Program-made: the position numbers and the translations under genes
Part shown: positions 23,200-35,600 of the stretch, one piece after another
How the letters are laid out: each line of letters begins with the position of its first letter
Position numbering within the stretch: position 1 is the first letter of the stretch
Assembly: GCA_013400155.1 (NCBI GenBank)
Contig: VXBM01000057.1
Location: 613,500 to 677,499 of the forward strand
From: Helopsaltes ochotensis
Taxonomy: Eukaryota; Chordata; Aves; Passeriformes; Locustellidae
Length of the DNA: 64,000 nucleotides
Direction of reading: 5' to 3'
The notes under the pieces: generated by a model
What the model was told of the DNA's origin: nothing
Database searches by the model: none
Seen by the model: only the letters and a program-made list of their open reading frames with translations

Positions 23200-24510
23200 G
23201 AGCATCTTGGGACACTTCCCTTTTCCTTCCTGCATTGGACAGGTCCCGGTCGGCCATGTGGCCCCCCAGGGCCTGGAAGCCCAGCCAGGCCTGCCGCCCC
23301 CCTGCTGGGGGAGGGCCAGCCCAGCCTGGCCCTGCCTCCGGCCCCCCCCCCCTCGGCTGCCAGTGTGGGGAGGGGGAGGCTGCAGCTTAACATACTATTA
23401 CACCATTATAATGAACTTCTAAAGGCTACCCCTTTGCAGGCTGGGGGCGGGAAGATGTTTCCTCCCTTCCTACCCCCCGGGGGGCCCCAAAGAGCAGCTC
23501 TGAACTAGGCCAGCCTGGATGGGTCTGAGGGCTGGGGGGGGGGTATCCACCACCAGGACACTCCCAGATCCCTCAGCTTGAAGTTCTCACCCCCCATCCC
23601 CGCAGCCTTTGACAGTCTAGAGGCTGCTGCCCAGCAGAGATTATGTGACCATCTGCAGGCCTGGGCAAGAATGTTAACTCTTTGCTCCTACAGATTAAGA
23701 CTTTTAAAAACTCTAATACTCCTTTTGAGTAAAAAGAAAAGGGCAGACGGAAGCGTAGAGGGGACACGGCATGAGACTGAAGTCAGATGGAGAGAGAATG
23801 AAAGATTAATTGGAGGAAGGATGGAGGAGTTGTCTTGCTGGCTGGACTCCTCTGGTGAAACCGTGGAGAATGGATTATTTCCTGTAACATATGAATGCTG
23901 TTTGGGTGCATGCATGGTTCTAGCTTGTGGACTGATATAATTGAGATTTAATGGAGAATTATGAACAGAGGGAGAAAAGTGATATGAAGCCCTTTGCTCC
24001 TAGGGAAAAAGGAGGTTTCTAGTTTTAGAGATGAAGATGATTTTGGAGACGGAAAAACAGAATCTTTGTTTTATACTAGAAGCGGCATCCTTAAATGGTA
24101 CCCTCAATACACAGATATGACACATAAGCAGTGTTGGGACAGCTGCTAATAGGAGGGGCTTCACAAAGGCAACTGTCTTTGAGAGAGTTGAGATTCACAA
24201 GAGAACTGTTCTAGGTTGACAGTGGGGGAAAATTCCATGGTAAACTAAGAGAGAGTCCTCTCCCAAAGAACTGATGAAAGATTATTTTTAAAATGGTGAA
24301 CTGACTGAAAATCACAGGTTTTGTCTCTTTATGCTGTTTGTGGGAAAGTGAACACTTGTGAGGGGGAGGAAAAGTGTTTTGAAAGTTTCATTTTGATTTT
24401 TTTTTCATTTTCTTCTTTTTCTTTAGTGTGTGTTAATAAATCTATTTTTATGGTTCAAGTTTGGGCCTGTTTTGCCTTTTTCTCCTAATCCTATCTCACA
24501 GCAGAAAAAA
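23200..24510 (+). mobile_element. Probable retroviral-type LTR region, GC-rich promoter half and poly(A) half
   Basis: The 5' half (23240-23600) is strikingly C/G-rich with long C and G runs, unlike its neighbours. The 3' half grades into AT-rich DNA ending in TTAATAAATC (poly(A) signal near 24432), a GT/T-rich stretch, and TCTCACAGCA near 24505. GC-rich U3, then AATAAA, then an end in CA is the architecture of avian LTRs, and the wording near the poly(A) signal resembles passerine LTR ends I remember. The start is not defined. No gag/pol reading frame is visible inside: the 120-codon ORF at 23578-23940 has no recognised domain. A simple GC-rich island plus unrelated sequence is the alternative. 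Confidence 0.4.
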
Positions 24511-25559
24511 CCACTTCAACTCTACACTGAATTTGGCCAACAGAGACAGGCGAATGTGAACCACTATATGAATTGGTGTTTCTGCCCAGGATGAACAAAC
24601 CTAGTACAATTCTACAGATACCTGTAGTGATGTGAATATTCTTATTTCCTGTATGAAGCTATTTGAAGGTGGGGATGTTGAGAGAGATGAAGTAGGAGTG
24701 GCTGCAGAAGCAAAGTGCTGGTTAGAATGCTGCAGTACAGGTGAGTTCCATTCTTTGTGCTTTTCTCCCTTTCTTGTATGAAGAAATAAAGACAGCATGA
24801 CCTTCTACATTATATTGTGTAGAGAGAAACCCTATGGAACATGCAACAAGATTTAGAAGAACTTAATGTCTTCTCACCCTTCTCTTGGTCTCTGAAAATG
24901 TTTCATATGGGCCCAATCTATTAGTGAGTCTGTGGGATACGGAGTTGACTGAAAGCTCCTCAAGAGAGAGGCTCATCACATAGCTACTGTCAGGAGTAGG
25001 AATAGACTGGGTTATAAGGTGCGTTGTGGTCTTCTTTCTGTTTACTAAAGTACTGCCTTGTGGCTGGTAAGGGAGGCTACCCCCTAATTCTTGGAATCTT
25101 GCCCTAAAGATGTCTTTTCGGTTTGGTGGTAAACATATGTCCCAAATCTCTGAGAACTCATTACTCCTGCTGGATGATAAGTTCAGGGAGTGCTGCCAGT
25201 GAACCCTGTGCAAGGACTTTCAACTTGGAAAGGAATGCTCTTTCTCCTAATTTTATGTCCAGATACTGACAACTGCTAGGGAAAGGATTATACATGAATT
25301 GGGTTATTGAAAACAACATTACAGAAAAGTGAAACATTTGAAGGAAACTCCAGTTTCTTCCTCATGCATTAGCTCTACTGAGCTGTTACTTTAGGTTTTC
25401 CCAACAACACAGGAAGCTATTGGATGTCGCCCTGCTGTTCTCAAGTTTTCTGACCTTTCTGATGTTTACATTTCTGTAATGGAGCTTCTCATGCACATAA
25501 TGTAAATAATAAGTTGTTTTTCATACTTTCATGGAGGAGGAGAGAGTTGATGGACTGTT

Positions 25560-25722
25560 GGTTTGGCTAATGTGTTGGAGAGGTGGCAACTTCACCCTCC
25601 AATCCATGGTCACCTTTGGAATTCTATAAATGTCGAGGTTTGTAAATAAAGCCCTTCTTCTTTGTCTTGGACATCTCAGTGTGTGGGCATGGTCCATTCC
25701 TGTGTCTTATCTTGACAGTTGG
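25560..25722 (+). mobile_element. Possible LTR fragment with TATA box and poly(A) signal
   Basis: A TATA-like TCTATAAATG (about 25623) is followed about 25 bases later by TAAATAAAGC and then a GT-rich block (25672-25700). Such tight spacing of promoter and polyadenylation signal is typical of the U3-R junction of short retroviral LTRs. An A13 run follows at about 25746. Family and ends are not established. Confidence 0.35.
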
Positions 25723-25759
25723 ATACAAATAAATTTTCTTTCTTTAAAAAAAAAAAATT

Positions 25760-28700
25760 AATGCTGCTTACAGTTAGAAGATGAATGGTTATTTGTCTGG
25801 CTTCAAATGGAACAGCAAACTGTTCTGACTGCAGACCCATTGGCTTTGGCTTGCTTCCCTGTCCTAAATTTTTTTCACACTTCATGTTTGTGCGGTGAGA
25901 AGGCTCTTCTCCAGGGACCTGGCTTAGATAGAGTTCACTGCTCTACACACTGCTGTTTGGTCTTGCTAGGACAGAATGTTCCTTGCATAAATTCATAAAT
26001 CACAGAATGCATGGTGTGGTCAATACATCCCTTCCATAATGAAATTTTGCTAATCAGCTTCTCCAAGAGAGTAGGAGGCCAAACTTGGCACATACACACT
26101 TCAAATCCTGTTACGTCTATCAACATTCTGTTTTGGGGGATTTTTGTCACAGATGTTGGCACTGTAAAGTCTCTAAAGCAGTAATTATGATGTGTTTCTG
26201 CTTATGAACCATTGTTCAACTGTAGGGCATTATTTTTATCCCCATGTTTAGAATTGTGTTTATTTAAATTTAATGTCACAGCTGTGGGCTTGCATTCTTA
26301 GTTCTGCCACCAACTCTTGTACCCTGGAGAATCCACTATTGGTCTCTGTCCTGTACTTTTGATGGGACAGCAATACTTCTGAAACTACTCCAAAGTCTTT
26401 AGGCAAGATGATCCACCCAAGGAATGTTTTGTGGATAAACTGCTTGGCTGAAAGGTAAAGCAGAAACTCGAACATACTTTTGCTGATTTCTTAATGTCTT
26501 ATTGTTTGGAAAAAGAAAACTCAACTATCCAATTTATAAAGCTTTCAACAGAATAATTTTGACACTTGTTTTAAACATGAAAATCCTTACAACAGGAAAA
26601 AACCTGTTTATTGCCTTAGCTTTACTATACTTTTCTTTGTGTGTTAGATTGACAAATTCTTGTCATCTTTTAATACAGAGAAGCACAAAATGGTGTTTTA
26701 AGAATGAATCTAAGGCAGTCTGAATTATCCACTCAGACCTGGTACTGAGAAGAGGTGATAATAAATTACTTATAACTTTGCTTAGATAAGTGCCACTTTG
26801 TTGTGGTATCAGAAATAAAATCTGTGCAGTTTTAACAACTAAATTAGCTACTGGCAGCAATTAGGTGTTGTCTCCTAAATATATTTGTTGCAGGTGAGGA
26901 CACATACCTAGACTTGTGATGTGTGATTGGGTGAAAGATAGGTCTTTAAAAAACCCCAAGACTTTGAAAACCAAAATCACATAACAAAATAAACTCCTCA
27001 CCTTCGGAGGTTCCCTTTCTGATATCTGATGGAACATTAGAGATCTGAAGGGCAGTGCTGTTGCATTCATCTGACTGGCACTTTAGTGATAACTTAATTT
27101 GCTGCAGCTTCAGCATAGCTGTGCTTACGCGCTTTAGAGTTTAACGGAGTATTATCTTTCATGTTCTTACTTCACTGTCTTCTTGTAACTGAAGTTGAAA
27201 GTGTCTACTGCCATATTCTTTTGGGAACACTGACTTTCATTCAGAGATATATTTGAGCTATGGAAACATTTGAAATTAAATAGAAAGAGATAACAGGCAG
27301 GCAGTGACAGCATATCTCACCAGTATAGTGCTAAATTAATTAAACCCTGCGAACTCATTAGTAAAGTTATGGAAGATACAGGAGGCCATAATATATATTG
27401 ATTACATAGCTGCCACCTGAATACTTTCATAACTGTAAAGGCTTTTCCCCTAACACAAACTTCTCTGGGTTGGGTGTGTGTTTTCTTTTTCCAACCAGGA
27501 CTTTTGTACATAGAATAATGGTCTTTACTCTAGTCTGGAAAGTCGTCTCTGTTTCATCAGCACAGATGTATAAAAAAAACCCAGTGGAGAATGAGAGGAA
27601 CTGAAAAGGATCAAATTAGTCTGTAGAGGATACTGTCAGTGGAGGTAAAAATGAGTGTGAGCTGATAAAAGCTGTTGTAGTGCTAATGAGAAGCAATGGG
27701 CTGAGCATGGCTGCTCAATGTGCTTCCTAGAGAAGAGTGTCTTAACTCTGCTTTTGGTAGGGAAACTTTCCATCTTTGTCCTCTCTATTCACATTGACAA
27801 AATCCATGGGAACTTTGGCCGTATGAAGCAGCTGTAAATGTTTCAACAAGAGTTCATGTAGCTTGGTATCCTGTTTGATGATGGCGCTATTACATACTTT
27901 GAGAACAGCAGTGTTAGGTAATCCAGCAGTTTACGGGCTTCCTGAGCCAAGAATTTTCTATTAGCCGCTGTGATGAACTACATTTAGTAAAGCAAGAGGG
28001 GGAGCTGTGTAACTTAGATCTTTGATACCTGAAATATATTCAGAAGTGAAACCAAAATACCTTTAGTCAACTATAGAGGTGGATGTAGGGCAGCAGTGCC
28101 CTGGCTGTTCTTATGTACTCAAAAGAAAAAGTTCATCTTTAAAATAGGTAGGAAGGAGTTAAATGAAACTGTGTGGCCTGGAAGAAGGTAGGACTGGAAA
28201 ACACAATTTGTATGGAGCAGTCCAGAAGAGCTCTTGTTTGTTTGGTGTAGGATATGAATCACAAGAGGAGCTAGTTCTCACTCCATAAATTTGTGACTAA
28301 TTTGTCTTGTTCTGGAGAGAAAATGTATCCTTGTTAATATGATTACAAAGAGGCCTCCATTGTGTAAAACAGAAGTTTAATTATACCAGGGTCCCTTCAA
28401 CACTTAGGGTTTTCTCGGAGCACTCACAGTTTGTATATGAAACAGAACTGATTATAGCTATCTGCCTTCTTGTGAGACTAGAAAGTTAATGACAAACAAT
28501 CAACCATTTGCAAAAGCAGCAGTGATTTGCTGATGATGTGCAAGGTGCAGAGCGGTTCAACATCCACCACAGGATGCTACAAGCTGGGGTTTGAGCCAGA
28601 TAAGGGAAGAGGCTGATAAGCAGATCCTGTGAGGTGGGATTTTAGCATGTGTGCTTTTGGTCAAGGCAATATCCTTATACAAGTGGCTCAGGTATGGGAG

Positions 28701-28814
28701 CTCCCCGGAAAGTATTGACATTCACATGTAGACATCAAGGAATTTGTCCCTTCTGATGAGGCATAGTTGGCTCAACTACTGATGCGAGAGGGAGCTGTAA
28801 CATCTTAAAAGTTG
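25760..28814. other. Non-coding stretch, nothing recognised
   Basis: ORFs are at most 75 codons and random-looking. No transposon ends, CpG-rich segments or strong regulatory motifs were noticed. Confidence 0.5.
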
Positions 28815-29325
28815 TCATAAATCATCAAAGACTCTGAAAGTGCTCTCTGATCTCCCATGTGTTACATCAGACAGTGTGTGTCTCCCCACCCCAGGGGAGG
28901 TACCTGGACATTCCCACCTGGAACCTGAGCATATATTAACCCATTGAACTTTGTGTTTTGTGGGCTTCCCCACCCCTGGATTAAGACTGTGACCATCTCT
29001 TCGACCAGTGGACATTGAAAATGCAAGAACCAAGTCTCATCACTGAATCCAAGGGTGGTGACTATGTACCTTTCTACTCCTATCCTTTCTTTCTCTTTCT
29101 TTCCTTTCTGTTATACATTTTCTCAGGTGTTATTTTTAAGATTTTTAGATTGTTGCTTTCCTAACCAAAATGGCTACAAGTACCTTGTTCTACCTTAATG
29201 TTCTAAAGTTTGCAAGTAAAAGTTTGTCACTGAACCTCCTGAGAATTTTGTTGTTTCTCCCTACACTGTGCAGAGTAAGTCAAACAACCTTCCCCTAAAC
29301 CAACCAAGCAGACCAGGGCATAACA
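28815..29325 (+). mobile_element. Passerine-type endogenous retroviral LTR, 3' portion
   Basis: The segment contains an ordered set of phrases seen in a common passerine LTR: a CCCCACCCCAGGGGAGGTAC block (28886), ATATATTAACCC, TTTTGTGGGCTTCCCCACCC (28957), a GACCATCTCTTCGACC block near 28990, then a CT-rich run at 29075-29110. It continues through TTTGCAAGTAAAAG (29210) to a terminal GGGCATAACA at 29316-29325, which ends in CA as LTRs do. The 5' end was not identified, and the true element may begin some 200 bases upstream. No internal retroviral coding sequence follows, so it is a solo or truncated LTR. Identification is by memory of the family. Confidence 0.65.
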
Positions 29326-30072
29326 CTTCCTTGTTTGGAACTGGGCCATGAGGCTTGGAGTATGAGGAGCATTTACGTGTGAGTGGCTGGGATGAAGATA
29401 CAGCTAGAGAAGGGACAATGATGCAGTACAGGAGTCTGCACTGTTCTTGGCTGTGCATGTTATTAGCCCAAAAAGGAATAGGCTGTGAACAACCAAACCA
29501 ACTCAGTCCCAGCCACAGATTCATGGCAAGTAGATGCTATTTAGCACTGGCATCTATTTTGAAGAAACATAAATCGGAAAGCTATTACTTGTGAGACAAA
29601 GTGATAAAAGCATAGTGTGGGGGATTTCCTCTTGGAAGTTTACTGTTTGTTCTTTCTCCCCACCTTTTAAGGAGAATCAGGGATTTGAGTAATTTGTTTG
29701 GTTTTGCATGTGTGTTATTTTCTTCTTCTTACTTTTTTCTGACATGCTGGTTTCTCTTTTCTCTGTATATATCTGGGCTTTCCAGGCTGGCATATATTTG
29801 TAGCATGAATGTGAAGTCATGCAGCTCTTGTACAAGGCCATCCCCTTTCCCTTCTTTACCCCCATACATACGTGCCAATGCATTAAGAATCAGTCAAGAG
29901 GACTCTCACAAAAAAATAATAGCATTGACTTATCTCTGCTCCTCCTACCACCCCAGGGCTCCTTGTACAGTATTTAAGCATTATTTTTAGCAGGATGTTG
30001 ATCCAACTTCCCTTTAGGGTGCTTGGGAACCCTAAGTGGATTAGCCTTTTATTTCACACTTGAGGGTTTACT

Positions 30073-30109
<37 letters not shown>

Positions 30110-30870
30110 CTCAGCTGTGTACTTATTCTCAAATTTCAGTCTAGATGATGACCTCTGCATTTTGTTCTGCTGCACTAGATGGGGCACAAGGGGACCCTGT
30201 TCTCTCTCCTTTCTTTTCCTGTACATCTTGCATGCAGGTGAGTATTCTACCCATACAGAACTGATGGCACTTCCCTCTTGAGTAAATCAATGCTGCCCCT
30301 ACCTGGGCTGCTGGATAGGAACAGGAGGTGTAACATCTCTGGTCCTCCTTTTGTAAAACATTTTGCCCTGCGTGAGGGGTGTGTCCCATGGCAGTATATC
30401 TCAGCATACCCTTAGTATATAATTTTCTCTGGAGCTGAGTTTTAACCGTGATAATTACCTTCCCTGTAGTTTTCCAATAAGGAACCACCACATGCTTTAT
30501 ATGGGTTAATGAATTAAGTACCCCATGTGACATCAGTCTGTCTCATTATGTTTGTTCCGGGGGAATGAAGGAAACTAAACATTATGATGGGCATTGACAA
30601 CAACTTGTAGCCTCATGCAGACCACCCAGCTCTTTCCACTAAATGAAAGGGCACATTCACTCTGAGCTGGATAGCTTTTGGGCCCTGACTTGCAGCCACT
30701 AGCTCATGACACTAGGCAATGCTTCCTCTTCTCCTTGTCTCTTTCTTTTTCACTTTGGCTCTTCCATCTGCTCACCTGAACAAAATCCAAGAGAAGAGAG
30801 CTAACAACAAATAACACAGGGTGGGAATCTTTCCACTGCATCCTTTCCCCACCCCCCTCCTGTCCATACA
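29326..30870. other. Non-coding stretch with a CA microsatellite
   Basis: No gene recognised. The minus ORF 30141-30533 (130 codons) has no domain-like features and is within chance length. Confidence 0.5.
30074..30107. repeat. (CA)17 microsatellite
   Basis: Seventeen uninterrupted CA units, likely polymorphic. Confidence 0.97.
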
Positions 30871-31330
30871 AGATTGATAATGAAACCGATACCTTTCACC
30901 AGCGTAATTTTCATATTTAATGAGCGTGACTCAGAAACTATTACATTAATTAGTCAAATCCCACAAACCGTTAATGGTGCACGCGGTAATTAATATTGTA
31001 TTCAATTAAAAGCTGACCTGTTTCAGGTGCCTTCCCCTGGTTTGGGGGGCTCTTTGCAGACAGCGTATGTTCCAGTGCCTGAGGCCAAGCCTTTTATTTT
31101 GTTCCAGTGGTGGGCAAGGGAGATATTTTTTTTCCTGTTTAGATTTTACAGTTTTTTTCTCCATGAACATATGCTGGTTTCTCCCCCCAGCCCCCCGCCC
31201 CTCCATCTCCAAACACGCTGCTCTCACTATACAGACAACCTGCTTGCTGTGATTTATGGGTTAGCACAGCGCGGGGCTCACAGACTGGAAAATTTCCAGT
31301 TTACACAAGAATTCCCTGAAAAATGAGCTT
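30870..31330. promoter_or_regulatory. Candidate conserved non-coding element with homeodomain-type sites
   Basis: A repeat-free block contains an AP-1 consensus TGACTCA (30927-30933) and three TAATTA-class homeodomain cores (TTAATTAG 30946-30953, TAATTAAT 30987-30994, CAATTAAA 31003-31010). Several preserved CpGs occur around 30970-30986. A 17-bp palindrome sits at 31284-31300. This density of clean binding-site words in a gene-poor region is what developmental enhancers look like. Conservation itself cannot be seen from one sequence, so this is inference. Confidence 0.4.
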
Positions 31331-32177
31331 GGTTAATTTATTTCTTTCATTAACGAGTTTGAACTGTGAGATAATCTTTCTGAAACCTGCTATCCTCGCC
31401 TTCACAAATCCTGAGAAGAAAATAGGGTCCCTGTTCTGCTTCCACAGGGCTCAAAATCACACCTTAACTAGCTGTGGACAAAAAATGCGTGGTCAAAACT
31501 TATTTTTGAAACTTATTTAAAGAGGAGAGGTTTTTTTCTCACCTGAAGGTAACGGGGGGAGATCCTAAGTCCTAATGTTAATGCTGCAGTTCCCCTCATC
31601 TGAGTTAGCTCACTGCTATATCCTGCTGAAGCCTGTGGAGTTGCTGCTCATTGGTTCTGTGGGAGGAGGGTGCAGGCTTTAAGATAAGCCCCCTCCTGTT
31701 CATCTGTGGTTCACTGGTTGCCTAAAATCCGCAGACTACATCCAGTAGTTTCCTGTGTTGTTTCCTCTTGTTCAGTATGAGGTGAGGAGCTGTGCATAGG
31801 TCCAGTCCTGATGCTTCTGTCTGCCTATGTCATCTGAGGACCGCTGGTTACAGTTGAGGTTGTTGCTTTATATCTGTTTGGGCTATTCCATCAGAATCAT
31901 AAGCAACAGCATTGATTGTATACTACTACTACTACTATTCTTATTATTATTTCATTTGTTTGTTTGATTGATTATTTATTTTTGTAGTGTATATCTGTTT
32001 TGTTTGTTAGGGGTTTTTTTCCTTTTTCATTTTTTCCCCTGTTGTCCTGGTCACCATTATGGAATGTTTCCATGATACTTCTACTCCATGCTGAATGGCT
32101 CGGAGTGTGCTAGCTAGTCCCTTCAGCATGTTCAGAGATCTTGCTTGAGCTCTCTCTGATTTTCCTGTGTTCTGACA
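31330..32177. other. Non-coding stretch
   Basis: Nothing recognised apart from the trinucleotide repeat at 31921-31951. Confidence 0.5.
31921..31951. repeat. (TAC)n/(TTA)n simple repeat
   Basis: Five TAC units then TTATTATTATT, followed by GTTT/GATT-type low complexity to about 31985. Confidence 0.85.
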
Positions 32178-32636
32178 TAAGAAGGATGTGGACCTGTTGG
32201 AGCAAGTTCAGAGGAGGGCCATGAAGTTGATAAGAGGACTGGTGCCTGTGAAGACAGGCTAAGAAATATGGGGCTGTTTAGCCTGGAGAAGATAGGTTGT
32301 GTGAAGACCTCACAGCAACCTTCCAGTCTCTGAAGGGGGCCTACAGGGAAGCCAGAGGACTCTTCATGAGGAACTGCAGTGATAGACGATGGGTACAGAT
32401 TGAAAGAGGGAAGGTTAGATATTAGGAGGAAATTCTTTACTGTGAGGGCAGTGAGACACTGGAAGAGGCTGCCCAGGGAGGTTGTAGATGCCCCAGTCGC
32501 AGCAGTGTTCAAGGCCAGGTTGGATAAGGCCTTGAGCAACCTGGTCTAGTGGTGTCCCTGGCCATGGCAGGGAGTGGTTGGGACTAGATGATTTTTAGGG
32601 TCCATTCAAACCCCTCAACATTCTGTGATTTTGTGA
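32178..32636 (+). mobile_element. CR1 LINE, 5'-truncated 3' end, plus orientation
   Basis: It starts with the phrase AAGAAGGATGTGGACCTGTT, runs through GAGGAGGGCCATGAAG, GTGAAGACCTCACAGCAACC, GGTTGTAGATGCCCCAG and CTGGCCATGGCAGG, and ends TTCTGTGATTTTGTGA. This is the standard avian CR1 tail, including the 8-bp-type terminal repeat (here diverged) in place of a poly(A). It is non-autonomous and about 460 bases of a roughly 4.5-kb parent. The antisense 135-codon ORF in it is a shadow. Confidence 0.93.
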
Positions 32637-35600
32637 CATGCAAGGGGGCAATATTAAATACTACTCTAAACCTTCTCACTAAAGTTGAGTAACAAGGAGC
32701 CATTGTCACCCATGTGTCTCACAAATGTTGTGTATGTAGATAAATATTAAAACCTTATTTATAATAAAATCACCTTGCTTGCTGCTTAACAATTTGGTAT
32801 CTGCTTTGGCCAAAGACTTTCCCCTGAATCACTGCTCTCCAAACAAATCTCTTGGTTTCTGTTGCATTTTTAATCCCTGAAGAAAAATATGTTATTTGTA
32901 CTAAGTTTCTGCAGAACAGAGGGGAAAAATACGCTCATCTTGAAAATATGCTATTGTTAGAAATACTTTGAATGAGAAGCACATGTAATATCACTGTGAT
33001 TTCTTTCTAAGTAAGTTTAGCTATCTTTTAAGAAAATTTTTTAAAACCTGCTTTGAAACAAAATAATACAGATGCTTTGTAAGCATCTATTATTATCCTT
33101 TAAATCAATAGAATTTACAAGTTTTTGGACTTATGAAACAGTGCTCCATGAATGTGTGGGCTCCTTTATACTGACACTGAGCCTCCTGACTATGGGTTTG
33201 CTTCCTGAGGAAGTCTTTTCTGATTCTTTTGTGAATATTTTTAGGAATCCAGGTGCTCTGCAGCGTAGCCTGAGAACTTAGTGTGGAGGATGCAGGCATG
33301 CCAATATTTGATTTCAATGCCTTGTAGGGCAGGGAGAATGTTGCCTTTTGCTCCTTGACAGGAATGATTATTTACTTTATTAAATACCTCAAAAGCACCA
33401 GCTGACTAAAGTATCACAAATTCTTTTAAGCTACATATGCTTCCTTTGGAAGGGCAGGTTATATAGTGACCATTTTGTTCATATAGTCTTCAATGCTTTG
33501 TGTTGAACAGAGAGACAGATCTTTGACTTGGAAGTTTAGCTTACCTTTCTTCCTTACATTACTGTGCTAGACCATTTGGTTAGAGGAAAACAAGTGAATT
33601 TTCTATTATTTTCAAGGGCTGGAGTTTTCACTGAGCAACTGGTGATATTGAGTAAGAAAAGTGGGGGCAGGGCAAAGTTGACCACATGATGAAGCTGGGT
33701 TTCTGTCTTTCCTCTAGAGACTGAAGTTAATGGGGTAGCATGTGAAATCCCCTTGGTGCACAGCGAGAGTCACTGAATGTCTGCCAGTTGTTTTCCTCCC
33801 ATCATTAGGAAGTTTATTGTGCCTAAATGACGGAAAGTCTAACTTTTTTTGGGGGGTGAGGTGGGGAGTGACATATAAATGTGCATGCTTCATAACAGGA
33901 AAAACATAAGAAATCTCTAAGTCTTGCTGACAGTACTTTAGTCTCAGTCTAAGGGTAAGCTCTAAGGTAGGTGGGCAAAAAATTCTTTGATCGTGTATTA
34001 AAGTGTAGATGGTAACATAGCTAAACTGAAGAGAAACCATGGGATGGATATTGATTGATAAACTCAGGATGAAAGAGCCTTTTACATTTGGGTTTCTTAT
34101 CCTTCTGACTTAAATGGAAATCAAAAATTGAGTAGGAACATATTTTTTCTGCCTTTGATTCCTAGGACAGTCCAACTCCTTTAATGTAATTTGCAAATGA
34201 GAACAAATTCAAGTAAAACTGAGTGTCAATCCCTAAGAAGAATCAGAGAAAGAAAATGTGATTCAGCTCTTCTGCTTGAGAAAAAGACATTTCTAGATCA
34301 AATTACATTAGAACAGTAGAGATCTGCTTTTTTTTCTCTCTTTCTTTGTAGAAATACCTTCATTTGGTTTCTACAAATATTGCCATGAAGAACCGAGCAT
34401 ATTATTTGCTAAGTAACTAATATGGGGAAAGATGAAAACAAATAACTTGAACGTACCTACATTTTATTTTTTAGATTTTTCATCAGTTAGTGAACCACAA
34501 ATGATTTGACTCACTATCTTTATAAAAATGGGATGTCATCCTAGAACATGGTTCCACACCGAAGCAGTTGTCTGCTTTATCTGCTTGCAAACACGATGCT
34601 GCAGCTCTATCATAGACACCGTGCAGAGGATCTTTGTAGGACCCATGCACAGTTCTCAGCCTTCTGCCGTTGTAATTTGGAAAGGCAACAGGGCTTAAAA
34701 AATTATTCATATCTGAGTTTTATCCTTCTTAAATCTCTTTGCCTTGACATTCCTTTTTGCTTCATTCTAATTTTCTCTTGTAAATGGCTGGTTTTGCTCC
34801 TACATCCATTGAGGTCTAGCTGGCCCGGGGCTGCTAATTTGTGCCTTTCTCATTCAACAAGTTCTTCAGGGACCTCACTGGTTCTCTCTGTAGGGAAGAG
34901 GGCATTTTTCACTGCCAGTATAATATGTTGAACCTACTATAGTTGAGCTTCTGGAGGAGTTTCATTGGCATAATCAGTCTGTAAACTTGCCTATAATACA
35001 TCCAAAATGACAGGCATGTAAATGCAGATATGACTGCCAAAATCTGGTAATGCACAACCATAAGGATGCTCTAAGAACATGTTTCTGTTACTAGTTAGGT
35101 AATTTCTATGGAGCAAATTTGCAGTTGAAAAACACAATTGAAGAACTTACTGGCAGTCCTTTACGTTATCTTTTCTGTTCCAGCTCCAGCTGTTTGTTCC
35201 CTGGATGCTAATACACCATAGTCCATTTTATTAGTGGCTTCTTCATAATTTCTGTGGCTCACATCCTTTGTCTGATATCTACTAAGTCTTCTAGCCCTGA
35301 TCCCAGAGACTTCTCATCCATGTTTTTTTTCGCCCTAGAGACAGAACGAGTAACTTGCTTTTTTTACATATTTACATATCTTATTTCATATGTAATGTAG
35401 GCAAGGGCACTGTCTTGGCTTTTACCAAGAGTCCTGCAGGCCAAGTTCTGGCCTAATGGAAGATGCATGAATGTGCCCTGCCTGTAAACATTTACACACA
35501 CCATCATGACAGGTTTCACTTGTTAAGACAGTTACCCTTTCTTTCTGTGCCAGCTGAGGCTTCTCTCCCTTCCTCATCTCTATCTCTGTGCTTCTTTCAT

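Noticed and set aside
32132..32539. 135-codon minus ORF
   Set aside because: Antisense of a CR1 3' end, not a host gene.
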